From positions 124,001 through 188,000 of the forward strand of contig NZ_WHOB01000089.1 in NCBI RefSeq assembly GCF_013141775.1: a stretch of 64,000 nt of DNA. Direction: 5' to 3'. Under the pieces are notes generated by a model. That model was not told the DNA's origin and did not search any database. It saw only the letters and a list, made by a program, of their open reading frames with translations. This DNA is from Paenibacillus phytohabitans. GTDB lineage: Bacteria; Bacillota; Bacilli; Paenibacillales; Paenibacillaceae. Every line of letters begins with the position of its first letter. Within the stretch, counting starts at the first letter, position 1. The position numbers and the translations under genes were made by a program. Below, piece after piece: positions 24,676 through 33,069 of this stretch.

Positions 24676-24969
24676 ATGGCTAATACACTGCTTAGCATTC
24701 AGGTAATTCCCAAGACTCCAAACAATGAGGATTCGATCCCTTACGTGGACACTGCGATTGAGGTAATTCAGAAGTCGGGGGTCAAGCATCAGGTGAATCC
24801 GCTTGATACCACCATGGAAGGCGAGCTCACGGAGCTGCTGGAAGTTGTACGTCAGATGCATGAGGCACTGATTGCCTCCGGCAGCCCGAGCGTGATCTCC
24901 CAGATCAAGATCGCCCATAATCCCAGCGGCATTAGCATGGACAAGCTGACGGAGAAATACCGGCCGTGA
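24676..24969 (+). CDS. MTH1187/YqgV-family thiamine-binding protein
   Basis: 97 residues of the DUF77/MTH1187 ferredoxin-like fold. Landmarks are LLSIQVIPKT, PYVDTAIEVIQKSGVKHQVNPLDTTMEGEL and SQIKIAHNPSGISMDKLTEKYRP. Family members have been linked to thiamine or HMP binding in the cytoplasm. Its place between the binding protein and permease genes of a thiamine-precursor importer supports that role here. Its TGA stop overlaps the GTG start of the permease, implying coupling. Confidence 0.88.
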   Translation: MANTLLSIQVIPKTPNNEDSIPYVDTAIEVIQKSGVKHQVNPLDTTMEGELTELLEVVRQMHEALIASGSPSVISQIKIAHNPSGISMDKLTEKYRP

Positions 24970-25727
24970 GAAGCACCTGGAGACAAATCTGGCCGCCCCT
25001 TGTGGCGGTCATCTTTTTTCTGGGCGCATGGCAAATTGCGGTATCGGTGTTCCATATCCCGGCCTGGCAGCTGCCGAGCCCGTCCGATATCGCGCGTGAA
25101 TCACGCGGCAATGCCTCCGGGATCTGGGCGCATACGGCCGCAACGCTGCGGCTGACCCTGATCGGCTTCCCTGTCGGCACCGGCATCGGCCTCATTGTGG
25201 CTCTGCTGCTTCATCTGCTGCCCTGGCTCAAAAGAGCGCTCTATCCGCTGCTGATCCTCAGCCAGAATGTGCCCTCCATTGCCCTTGGACCGCTGCTGAT
25301 TATCTGGTTCGGCTTCGGTCTGCTGCCCAAAATCGTCCTGATCACCCTCGTCTGCTTCTTCCCGGTTGCCGTAGCGGCCATGGGCGGGCTGGCGCAAAGC
25401 GACAGGGTAATGTTGAACTATATGAAAATGGCCGGTGCAAGCAACTGGCAGATCTTCACCAAGCTGGAGCTTCCCGGCTCCCTGCCCTCCCTGTTCTCAG
25501 GGCTCAAAATCTCCGCGACCTATGCCGTAATGGGCGCAGTGGTTGCCGAGTGGATTGGCGCGGACAAAGGGATCGGCTATTATATGCTGCTGCAAAAGGC
25601 CTCTTACCGCACGGACCGGATGTTCGTGGCCATTGTCATTATTGTGCTGCTGAGTCTGGTGCTGTTCGCACTGATTGCCCTGCTGGAGAAATGGCTCGTG
25701 CGCTGGAAACCTCGCAAGGAAGCTTAA
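24966..25727 (+). CDS. thiX: ThiX-like ABC transporter permease
   Basis: 253 residues with six membrane helices of the BPD/SsuC-TauC permease class. The EAA-type cytoplasmic loop is MKMAGASNWQIFTKLELPGSLPSLFSGLKIS. The GTG start overlaps the preceding stop. It forms the membrane channel for the substrate delivered by ThiY. The only other transporter genes nearby are thiY and thiZ, so a homodimeric channel is expected. Confidence 0.92.
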   Translation: MRSTWRQIWPPLVAVIFFLGAWQIAVSVFHIPAWQLPSPSDIARESRGNASGIWAHTAATLRLTLIGFPVGTGIGLIVALLLHLLPWLKRALYPLLILSQNVPSIALGPLLIIWFGFGLLPKIVLITLVCFFPVAVAAMGGLAQSDRVMLNYMKMAGASNWQIFTKLELPGSLPSLFSGLKISATYAVMGAVVAEWIGADKGIGYYMLLQKASYRTDRMFVAIVIIVLLSLVLFALIALLEKWLVRWKPRKEA

Positions 25728-25816
25728 CACGCACAGGGTAACAATACACGCTATACTGAGCACGTTTGAGATAAAGCCTTAAGTACAAAAATTCTATATA
25801 GAAGGAGCTGACCGAA

Positions 25817-26662
25817 GTGTCTCCACTCACGAATACCGTACAGCTCAAGAAGGACGTCCCCGGCAGCAGCCTTGACGAGGCCAGAAGCACACCGCCTGCG
25901 CTTGAAGTCAGCAGCGTCTCCAAATCGTTCACGCACCGCCGCCGGGAGACGCATGTGCTGGACCAGGTGTCGCTGACGGTAGAGCCGCAGGAATTCGTCT
26001 CGATTGTCGGTCCTTCCGGCTGCGGCAAAAGCACCCTGTTCCACATTATCGGCGGCCTGACGCTGCCGGATGCCGGAACCGTCAGCATGGACGGCGTCCC
26101 GGTTACCGGGCAGCGCGGCAAGATCAGCTATATGCCGCAGCAGCCAGCTCTGTTCCCGTGGCGGAGCACCCTGGACAACGTCCTGCTCGGCGCCGAGCTG
26201 CAGGGCGCACCGCAAGCGGAGGCCCGCGAAGCCGCGCGCCACTGGCTGGCCAAGGTCGGCCTGGGCGGATTCGAGCGCGCTTATCCGCATATGCTGTCCG
26301 GCGGCATGCAGCAGCGGGCCGCCTTCCTGCGGGCCATGCTCGCTCCGCAGGAGCTGATGCTGCTCGACGAGCCGTTCAGCGCGCTCGATGCGCTGACGCG
26401 CGAGCAGATGCAGCGCTGGCTGCTGGAGCTGTGGGAGGAGAATCGCCGCTCCGTGCTGTTCATCACCCACAACATCGAAGAAGCGCTGCTGCTCTCCAGC
26501 CGCATCTATGTCTTCTCCGGACGTCCCGGCTCCGTCCTGCACACCGTCGATGTGCCGTTCCCGCGTCCGCGCCGCGATGAAATCACCGATGCGCCGGAGT
26601 TCCTGCAGCTCAAGCGCCAGCTCTCGCTGTGGATGCGCGAGGAGCAGGCCAAGAGCCTTTGA
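25817..26662 (+). CDS. thiZ: ThiZ-like ABC transporter ATP-binding protein
   Basis: 281 residues. Walker A is GPSGCGKST (about residue 73), the Q loop is YMPQQPALFPWRS, the signature is LSGGMQQRAAFLRAML, Walker B is LMLLDEPFSALD and the switch His is in VLFITHNIEEALL. These are typical of the SsuB/ThiZ group. GTG start with GAAGGAG upstream. This gene is noticeably more GC-rich and G/C-ending in codon use than thiY. It energises ThiX. Confidence 0.92.
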   Translation: MSPLTNTVQLKKDVPGSSLDEARSTPPALEVSSVSKSFTHRRRETHVLDQVSLTVEPQEFVSIVGPSGCGKSTLFHIIGGLTLPDAGTVSMDGVPVTGQRGKISYMPQQPALFPWRSTLDNVLLGAELQGAPQAEAREAARHWLAKVGLGGFERAYPHMLSGGMQQRAAFLRAMLAPQELMLLDEPFSALDALTREQMQRWLLELWEENRRSVLFITHNIEEALLLSSRIYVFSGRPGSVLHTVDVPFPRPRRDEITDAPEFLQLKRQLSLWMREEQAKSL

Positions 26663-26734
26663 CGTGAGTCGGCGCTATTCGGCCCATGTATGCTGAACCT
26701 AGCTATTCACATTTCCCGGAATTCCGGAGAAATC

Positions 26735-27083
26735 CTGCACTAAATACAACATTCCCCTCCTTATCCCGGCCCCTGATCCAAGATTGTTGTACAAAAGGCA
26801 GCATTTCTCCTTCTCCAAGCGGCTTAGCGGGAGAATTGCTGTATTTCGTACAACAATTCTCCCAAACACCCTATTATAGGGGTATGAGAGTTGCATTACG
26901 TACAACATATTGCCTATTCAGTGTGAGCTTAAGAAGCTCAATTGTCCCAGTGATTGTATTTGGTGCAACAGAATTCCCAATATTCTGAGATAAATCCCAT
27001 TCTGCTGTATTTCGTACAACAGATTTCTGAATATTCGTCCAAAAACTCCATCTTTGCAGATTTCTGCTGTACAAAGTACAACA
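26735..27083. repeat. Array 2 of phased palindromes (7 units)
   Basis: Palindromes are centred near 26742, 26794, 26846, 26898, 26961, 27012 and 27074, giving spacings of 52, 52, 52, 63, 51 and 62 bp. Unit 3 (26829-26863) extends to a 35-bp palindrome with arms GGGAGAATTG and CAATTCTCCC around TGTA-TTTCG-TACA. The gap 26663-27123 holds nothing else. It lies between convergent thiZ and an ABC ATPase remnant. Confidence 0.8.
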
Positions 27084-27123
27084 GATTCAATTTCCCGGCA
27101 GATTTCGGGATCAGCTGTTATTC

Positions 27124-27504
27124 CTACATCCAGCCCTTCTCCTCAGCCAGCCGCACCGCCGGATCGCCAAGCGGCAGGAAGGACACTGACTTACTCACGA
27201 TTCTGGCCTTAATCTCCTCCGGGCTGCCGTCTGCCACAAGGGCCCCGCGGCTGAACAGCAGAATCCGGTCTGCGGTGTCCTCCGCATCCCTGGCATCTTT
27301 GGGCGGAAGCCCGAACACCTGTACACTTCCTTCTGTGGGCTCAAGCAGCCCCAGAAGCATGGATAAGGTAGTTGTTTTACCTGCTCCGTTAGGCCCGAGC
27401 ACTGCTGTAATGGAACCCCGTTTAATGGTGAAGCTGACGCCGTCTACCGCTTTTTTATCATGAAAGCTTCTGCTGACATTCTTCATTTCGATCACATGAT
27501 CCAT
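27124..27504 (-). pseudogene. Internally deleted ABC transporter ATP-binding protein
   Basis: 126 codons. The first half is a normal ABC-2 exporter ATPase (MKNVSRSFHDKKAVDGVSFTIKRG, Walker A GPNGAGKTT, LLGLLEPTEGSVQVFGLPPKDAR). It then passes directly, in frame, into the part that normally follows the switch His (AEDTADRILLFSRGALVADGSPEEIKARI). The Q loop, signature LSGGQ, Walker B, D loop and switch His, normally about 110-120 residues, are absent. The C-terminus is also short. It cannot hydrolyse ATP as a standard ABC protein, and no permease gene is adjacent. The reading frame is intact, so a small product could still be made. ATG at 27504 has GGAGGG 7 bases upstream. Confidence 0.82.
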
Positions 27505-27597
27505 TCTGTATCCCTCCGTATCCATATGCCCTCCGGCTATATTTCTATAGTACAGGAGGCCGAAAGTGAACATCAGTATGGACTGTCATTCGTTCAA

Positions 27598-27613
27598 GGT
27601 GACAACTGTCACC
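27598..27613. promoter_or_regulatory. Perfect palindrome upstream of the GH30 gene
   Basis: GGTGACA and TGTCACC are separated by AC (16 bp). It lies in the divergent gap between the ATPase remnant and the GH30 gene, about 115 bases before the latter. A likely operator with unknown regulator. Confidence 0.5.
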
Positions 27614-27726
27614 CTGATAAATAACTTTTTGAGGAAATTATTGATTTTTATGGAGTATTGAATTAAGATAATCCTGCAATAAAAGTAAGCGATTACATTT
27701 ATGCATAATCGAGAGGAGTTAAATGT

Positions 27727-29226
27727 ATGTTCAAAAGAATTGGACTGGCAGCGCTGATCGCCACGCTGCTTGCGGGTAGCGGAGGCCTCGTACCGCAACC
27801 GGTTTCGGCTGCAGGGGAAACGGCAGAGGTATGGATAACCACCTCAGATCCGAATACGGAGCCGGCTGTCGGACTAAGCGCCGGCGCCCGCTTGACCCGC
27901 ATCGGGGATAAGAGCTTCAGCTCCGCCACCGGAAGCAGCGATTATACAATTACTATTAACGAAGGCACCACCTATCAGCAAATGGACGGATTCGGCGTTT
28001 CCCTGACCGACTCCTCCGCCTGGCTGCTCAATTACAAGCTGAATGCCGCCAAGCGGGCTGAGGTGATGGAGAAGCTGTTTGGCAACACCGGTATTGGCTT
28101 GAGTGTGCTGCGGCAGCCGATGGGCAGCTCGGACTTCACCTGGTCGGCCTACACGTATGATGACACGGCCGGCGACACCTCACTCGGCCAGTTCACGATT
28201 AGCCGTGATCTGCCTTATATCGTTCCCATGGTCAAAGCGGCGATTGCCAAGAACCCCGGTATCAAGGTGTTTGCTTCACCGTGGAGCGCTCCGGCCTGGA
28301 TGAAGTATTCCGGCACCCTGAACGGCGGCAAGCTCAAAGCTGAGTACTATCAGACCTACGCCGACTATTTCAAAAAATACATTCAGGCCTATCAGGCCCA
28401 GGGGATTCCCATTTATGCCGTCACCGTACAGAACGAGCCTATGTATGAAACCGGAGCGTACCCCTCGATGGGCATGAACGAGCAGGATGAGACCGGCTTC
28501 ATCGGAGACTACCTGGGCCCAACCTTGCAGAATGCCGGGATTAATACCAAGATCATTGCTTTTGACCATAATTATCTGAACTGGAGCTTCCCGAATACGG
28601 TCGTTCAGAATCTGAAAAACTCCGGCAAAGCAAGCTATATCGCCGGCAGCGCCTTCCATCACTACGACAGCGGCGACGGCTCGCAGATGACCTCCATGCA
28701 TAATGCCCATCCCGATAAAGACATCTGGTTCACAGAGGGCGGGTTCGGCACCTGGAATGATCCGCAGAACGGCACAAGCCAGGGCTTCGACAACATGATC
28801 ACTGAATTCATCAATATTACACGTAACTGGTCCAAATCGGTTATTCTCTGGAACGCCGCACTTGATCAGAAGGACGGTCCTGCCCTGCTGTCCGCCTACA
28901 ATACCAACCGGGGCATGGTCACCATTCAGAACTCCGACAATTCAAACAGTAATCCGGAGAACAATGTCACTTATACCAAGCAGTATTATCTGCTGGGCCA
29001 CTTCAGCAAATTTGTCGTTCCGGGTGCTTACCGCATCCAGACCAATACCAGCAACGACCTGAAGAATGTGGCGTTCAAGAATCCCGATGGCTCCAAGGTA
29101 GTTGTCGCTTATAATCCGCAGACCTCGACCAAGAACGTCAAGATACAATGGGGCAGCCAGTCGTTTATCGTAAATGTGCCCGCCAAGTCAGTGATGACAT
29201 ATAAGTGGTACGGCAATCCGTCATAA
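27727..29226 (+). CDS. Secreted glycoside hydrolase family 30 enzyme
   Basis: 499 residues with a Sec signal peptide (cleavage near residue 28 after VSAA). Family signature YQQMDGFGVSLTDSSAWLL opens the (beta/alpha)8 barrel. The acid/base Glu is in AVTVQNEPM (residue 237) and the nucleophile in IWFTEGGFG (residue 337). A C-terminal beta-sandwich domain ends the chain. GH30 members include glucosylceramidases, beta-1,6-glucanases and xylanases. The sequence resembles the glucosylceramidase/beta-1,6-glucanase side, but the substrate is not certain. GAGAGGAG precedes the ATG. Monocistronic with a strong terminator. Confidence 0.9.
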   Translation: MFKRIGLAALIATLLAGSGGLVPQPVSAAGETAEVWITTSDPNTEPAVGLSAGARLTRIGDKSFSSATGSSDYTITINEGTTYQQMDGFGVSLTDSSAWLLNYKLNAAKRAEVMEKLFGNTGIGLSVLRQPMGSSDFTWSAYTYDDTAGDTSLGQFTISRDLPYIVPMVKAAIAKNPGIKVFASPWSAPAWMKYSGTLNGGKLKAEYYQTYADYFKKYIQAYQAQGIPIYAVTVQNEPMYETGAYPSMGMNEQDETGFIGDYLGPTLQNAGINTKIIAFDHNYLNWSFPNTVVQNLKNSGKASYIAGSAFHHYDSGDGSQMTSMHNAHPDKDIWFTEGGFGTWNDPQNGTSQGFDNMITEFINITRNWSKSVILWNAALDQKDGPALLSAYNTNRGMVTIQNSDNSNSNPENNVTYTKQYYLLGHFSKFVVPGAYRIQTNTSNDLKNVAFKNPDGSKVVVAYNPQTSTKNVKIQWGSQSFIVNVPAKSVMTYKWYGNPS

Positions 29227-29244
29227 AGAGGGTTGAATCCTGTA

Positions 29245-29294
29245 AGCAGCAAAAAGCCTTCGCCCTTTCTTTAAGGGGAAGGCTTCTTGCTGCT
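29245..29294. terminator. Bidirectional terminator between GH30 and nitroreductase genes
   Basis: AGCAGCAAAAAGCCTTCGCC pairs with the downstream arm ending GGCTTCTTGCTGCT, around a loop TTTCTTTA. Convergent genes share it. Confidence 0.85.
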
Positions 29295-29327
29295 ATCCAT
29301 ATAGCTTCAGTTACACACTTTAACCTG

Positions 29328-30080
29328 TTATCTCTGCATGAACCCTTTGCCCAGCAGGAACTCCTTCATATGCATTCTTGACGGCTGGGCCTGCCGCTTC
29401 GCCATGATCTCCGACCACGAGGCCTCACTCTGGCCGCCGGTCCGCTCGCGCATATAATCGCGTGAGATCCCGTCATACACCCCGGCCTGCTGTATTGCTG
29501 CTTCGGCATTATAGCCGTTATGATGCAGCACAGCCTGCAGTGGCAGACGCGGCCGCACTCCATTCACGGCGGCGGGATAACCAAGGCACATGCCGAATAC
29601 CGGATAGACCAGCTCCGGCAAGCCCAACAGCTCTGACAGAGCAGCAATATTATTGCGGACGCCGCCGATATATACGATGCCAAGACCGAGCGATTCGGCG
29701 GCAACCGCAGCATTCTGCGCGGCGAGCGCAACATCGACGGTGGCAACGATCAGATTCTCGGTACTGTCCTCATAGGATGGCGCCCCCTGCAGATGGGGAG
29801 CCGCCGCCTCACGCAGCCGGTACAGGTCAGCACACCAGACCAGGAAGACCGGGCACTGCTCGATATACGCCTGATTACCGGATAAGGCGGACAGCTGCGC
29901 TTTAAGTGCAGGCTCCGTTACGGCAATTACACTATAAGCCTGCACATTGCTGGAGGTCGAGGCCATCTGGCCCGCCCCGATAATGGCAGCGAGCAGCTCG
30001 TCACTGACCGGCTTGTCCTGAAACTGGCGGACGGAGGTATGACGGTTCAACAGCTCAAGAGTTTCATTCACAGGTTTCAC
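29328..30080 (-). CDS. NfrA/NfsA-type NADPH nitroreductase (FMN)
   Basis: About 250 residues. FMN-binding segments are HTSVRQFQDKPV, GQMASTSSNVQAYSVI and AAESLGLGIVYIGGVRNN, followed by YPVFGMCLGYP and the C-terminal SWSEIMAKRQ lid. This is the FRP/NfsA class (Bacillus NfrA), reducing nitro compounds, quinones or flavins with NADPH. GTG at 30080 follows an AGAGAGG site, so the longer ATG frame was not used. Monocistronic; no obvious regulator adjacent. Confidence 0.88.
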   Translation of the reverse strand: MKPVNETLELLNRHTSVRQFQDKPVSDELLAAIIGAGQMASTSSNVQAYSVIAVTEPALKAQLSALSGNQAYIEQCPVFLVWCADLYRLREAAAPHLQGAPSYEDSTENLIVATVDVALAAQNAAVAAESLGLGIVYIGGVRNNIAALSELLGLPELVYPVFGMCLGYPAAVNGVRPRLPLQAVLHHNGYNAEAAIQQAGVYDGISRDYMRERTGGQSEASWSEIMAKRQAQPSRMHMKEFLLGKGFMQR

Positions 30081-30162
30081 AGTAGGTTCGCCTCTCTTTT
30101 CACAGTTATATAGGAATATTATGAACACAATTTAGTATCCAGACAACAGGAGGGCCTTCGCG

Positions 30163-31506
30163 CTACCATCCGCCCCCCCGCTTCACCTCCTGGACTATGC
30201 CCCTGATCCCCTCATCAATCTGGTCCAGCCCGGCGCGGGAAATACTGATGCGTATGAACTTGTCCCGGTTCCGGTAATCCGATAAATAGAATCCATTACC
30301 GGATACGATGCAGATCTTCCGCTCTCCCAGCCGCTTGACCAGCCGTTCCAGATTCACGGTTACCGGCAATTTGAATTGCATGTAGACGCCGGAGCTCTCC
30401 GCAGATGCTTCAATTAAACCTTCCGTATTGTGCCGCCGGAGCGCCTCATACACCGCCTGGATTCTTTTGGCGTACATCGCTTTTATTTTGTGCCTGTGGT
30501 GCTCATACATGCCGTTCTTAATGTATACCTCAAGCGCTGCCTGGGATAACAGGGAGGTGTCCGTGTATCCTTTATAGGCGCGGAACGTCTCCAGCAACGG
30601 CTCCGGCAGCACAACCGCCCCCAGCCTGAGGCCGGGGAAGATGATTTTGGAGAAGCTTTTCAAATAAATCACATGTGAAGTCTGGTCATACGCGTATACA
30701 GGATCAAATTGCCGTCCGGCACCCAGATCAGCCATGTAATCATCCTCAACGATATACACATCGTATTTGCCGGCCAGTCTGGCAATAGCCTGCCGCTCTG
30801 CTGTGCTGTAAGATGTCCCGAGCGGATTATGATACCTGGGCATGGTATAGAACAATTTAAACCTGCCGCTTGCGAACCGCTCCTCCAGCTCCCGCAGGTT
30901 AATGCCGGCTGCGGAGCGGCCGATTCCGCTGACAGGCAGTCCCTCCGCCTCCAAATACCGCAGATAAATATCATACCCCGGCTGTTCAACGAGGATCTCC
31001 GTCCTGCCGCTGGGAAACGGCATTCTGGCCAGAATCTCCAGTGCCTGCTGGATTCCCGAAGTAATGATAATCCGCTCTGCCTTGGCAAAAACCTGATACT
31101 CCGCCAGATGAGACACCAGCGTGCGGCGCAGCGAATCCAGTCCCTGCGCATCCCCGTAAGTGAACAGGTTGTATTTGTACTGGTCAATCGCCTTGTTAAG
31201 GCAATGCTGGAAATCCAGATACGGAAATACGTTCAGATCCGGCGATGCCGAAGCGAAATCAATTGTTCCGCTGCCCCCGGCTGGTCCGGCTTCCTCCGTC
31301 TTCTCCACCATATAATAGCCGCTCTGCGGAATCGAATAGATCAGATGTGTTCGCTCCAGCTCCCCATAGGCCCGCAGAATGGTGCTGACACTGCAGCCGT
31401 AGAATGCTGCGGCACTGCGCACGGAAGGCAGCTTTTCCCCAGGACGGTACTGTCCTTCCTTCATCCGCTTCTCTATCTCCGATACAACCGAATGATACTT
31501 TTTCAC
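30163..31506 (-). CDS. MocR-family transcription regulator (GntR HTH plus aminotransferase domain)
   Basis: 447 residues. The N-terminal winged helix (QYRPGEKLPSVRSAAAFYGCSVSTILRAYGELERTHLI) is of GntR type. A fold-type I aminotransferase-like domain follows, with the PLP Lys in VIYLKSFSKIIFPGLRLG. MocR proteins usually sense PLP or an amino compound and regulate neighbouring genes. GTG at 31506 has GGAGG 9 bases upstream; an alternative ATG at 31551 has a weaker site. It is divergent from an EamA transporter with a perfect palindrome between them, suggesting that it controls that transporter and itself. Confidence 0.88.
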   Translation of the reverse strand: MKKYHSVVSEIEKRMKEGQYRPGEKLPSVRSAAAFYGCSVSTILRAYGELERTHLIYSIPQSGYYMVEKTEEAGPAGGSGTIDFASASPDLNVFPYLDFQHCLNKAIDQYKYNLFTYGDAQGLDSLRRTLVSHLAEYQVFAKAERIIITSGIQQALEILARMPFPSGRTEILVEQPGYDIYLRYLEAEGLPVSGIGRSAAGINLRELEERFASGRFKLFYTMPRYHNPLGTSYSTAERQAIARLAGKYDVYIVEDDYMADLGAGRQFDPVYAYDQTSHVIYLKSFSKIIFPGLRLGAVVLPEPLLETFRAYKGYTDTSLLSQAALEVYIKNGMYEHHRHKIKAMYAKRIQAVYEALRRHNTEGLIEASAESSGVYMQFKLPVTVNLERLVKRLGERKICIVSGNGFYLSDYRNRDKFIRISISRAGLDQIDEGIRGIVQEVKRGGGW

Positions 31507-31593
31507 CCTGCCCCGCCTCCCATCGTCTTCATTCCACGGCCTGCTGTTCATGATACCTCTATTATCCTTCAATTATTATACAGGAAACAACCA

Positions 31594-31609
31594 ACTGTAC
31601 CGGTACAGT
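31594..31609. promoter_or_regulatory. Perfect palindrome in the MocR/EamA divergent region
   Basis: ACTGTACCGGTACAGT is a perfect 16-bp palindrome with GC-rich centre. It sits 88 bases from the MocR start and 105 bases before the transporter. It is the best candidate for the MocR operator. Confidence 0.6.
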
Positions 31610-31713
31610 AGCGGAAAGGCGGTATTGTTCTGCTGCAGAATTCCCTTTAATTTTAAAGTAACAGATAAGATGTTTACAGCATCCAGTCTTACTCACACAA
31701 AGGAGATGTACCT

Positions 31714-32658
31714 ATGCAGCAGCAAGGACTCAAGCTGGCTTATAGCTTTGCCGTACTCAATGCGGTCATTATCGGATTCTCATTCCTGTTCACCAAAGTG
31801 GCTCTCGGCCATGCCGGACCGCTCGATACACTAACCTACCGTTTCGCTGCTTCCTTTATTGTAATGTCGGTCCCGGTCGCCTTCGGCTGGGTCAAAATCT
31901 CCTACCGCGGCAAGCCGGTTGGCCGGGCACTGCTGCTGGCAGCGATGTATCCGCTGGGATTCTTTACCCTTCAGGTATTCGGACTCCAGCATGCCACCTC
32001 TGCCGAGGGCGGAATTCTCTATTCGTTCACTCCGGTCGTGACGATGATCATCGCTTCTATTTTTTTGAAGGAGAAGACGACTCTGCTGCAAAAGCTGTGC
32101 ATTTTCCTGTCGGTATTTGGCGTTGTGTTTATCTTCGTCATGAAGGGAAGCAGTATTCAGCTGTCCAATATGACCGGGATTGTGCTGTTGTTCCTGACTT
32201 GTCTCGCGTTTGCCGGATACAGCGTGCTGGCCCGGTCACTCTCCAGGCATTTCAGCCCCGCTGAACTCAGCTACCTCATGATGGGGATCGGCTTCGCAAC
32301 CTTCCTGATCATTTCACTCACCGGACATGCAGCCAGCGGAACCTTCAGCGAATTCCTAAGCCCGCTCACGAGCGGCACCTTTATCCTGTCTGCTGTATAT
32401 TTGGGAGTCATAGCCTCGCTGGTCACTACCCTGACTTCAACTTATATCTTGTCCAAAATCGAAGCTTCGCTCATGAGCGTGTTCACCAATCTCTCAACCA
32501 TCGTCTCCATTGCAGCCGGGGCGTTCTTCCTGGGGGAAGACATTACAGTGTACCACTGGATCGGATCTCTTCTGATCATAGCCGGGGTAATCGGCACCAA
32601 CCGGCTCGGCCGGAACAAGCCTGGCGTGCAGGTTGCCGGCTGGAGCGAGTCTGTGTAA
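31714..32658 (+). CDS. EamA/DMT-family transporter
   Basis: 314 residues with ten membrane helices in two EamA repeats (first near 10-140, second near 155-300). The second begins GIVLLFLTCLAFAGYSVLARSL and ends in the family-typical FLGEDITVYHWIGSLLIIAGVIG. Such permeases export amino acids or other metabolites. AAAGGAG lies 10 bases from the ATG. The divergent MocR gene suggests that an amine or amino acid is handled, by inference. Confidence 0.86.
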   Translation: MQQQGLKLAYSFAVLNAVIIGFSFLFTKVALGHAGPLDTLTYRFAASFIVMSVPVAFGWVKISYRGKPVGRALLLAAMYPLGFFTLQVFGLQHATSAEGGILYSFTPVVTMIIASIFLKEKTTLLQKLCIFLSVFGVVFIFVMKGSSIQLSNMTGIVLLFLTCLAFAGYSVLARSLSRHFSPAELSYLMMGIGFATFLIISLTGHAASGTFSEFLSPLTSGTFILSAVYLGVIASLVTTLTSTYILSKIEASLMSVFTNLSTIVSIAAGAFFLGEDITVYHWIGSLLIIAGVIGTNRLGRNKPGVQVAGWSESV

Positions 32659-32759
32659 GCAGGTAGTGCGCTGTTCCACATTGCTCTATTCAGACTACTT
32701 CTAGGGAGGCACATTGTATTCGATTTTTCGCATACATTGGGTCCGGTTGCCCTTCGCCA

Positions 32760-32965
32760 GCTTTCGGCGGAATCAAGGGCACTAATGCCCCTCATTTCTT
32801 CCTTTGGCCCGCCTTCAGCGGAATCAAGGGCACTAGTGCCCCTCATTTCCTCCTTCGGCCCGCTTTCGGCGGAATCAAGGGCACTAATGCCCCTCATTTC
32901 CTCCTTTGGCCCGCTTTCGGCGGAATCAAGGGCACTAGTGCCCCTCATTTCCTCCCTTGTTCCGC
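32760..32965. repeat. 51-bp tandem repeat, about four copies
   Basis: AATCAAGGGCACTA(A/G)TGCCC recurs at 32771, 32822, 32873 and 32924, an exact 51-bp period. Each unit contains the palindrome GGGCACTAGTGCCC or its A variant, alternating A, G, A, G. It lies between convergent EamA and copA genes. Because the period is divisible by three, frames stay open on both strands, which creates spurious ORFs. Confidence 0.85.
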
Positions 32966-32981
32966 TTTCGGCGGCGACACA

Positions 32982-33014
32982 AAGAACCGTCGGCATTAAC
33001 GCTCCGGCGGTTCT
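32982..33014 (-). terminator. Hairpin downstream of copA
   Basis: AAGAACCGTCGG pairs with CCGGCGGTTCTT (one mismatch) around ten bases, about 55 bases past the copA stop. A T-run is weak. Confidence 0.5.
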
Positions 33015-33069
33015 TCGGTTATCCGCACACAAGTCCGGATCGCTCCGTCTGCAGCAGAAGCAGTGAACA

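Noticed and set aside
26735..27083. CRISPR array from regularly spaced repeats
   Set aside because: Units are diverged, palindromic and about 20-35 bp, gaps between extended units are very short, and no cas genes are present.
32442..33066. ORFs on both strands encoding 17-residue repeats
   Set aside because: The 51-bp repeat length is a multiple of three, which keeps all frames open on both strands. There is no supporting ribosome binding site, and the frames overlap the EamA gene.
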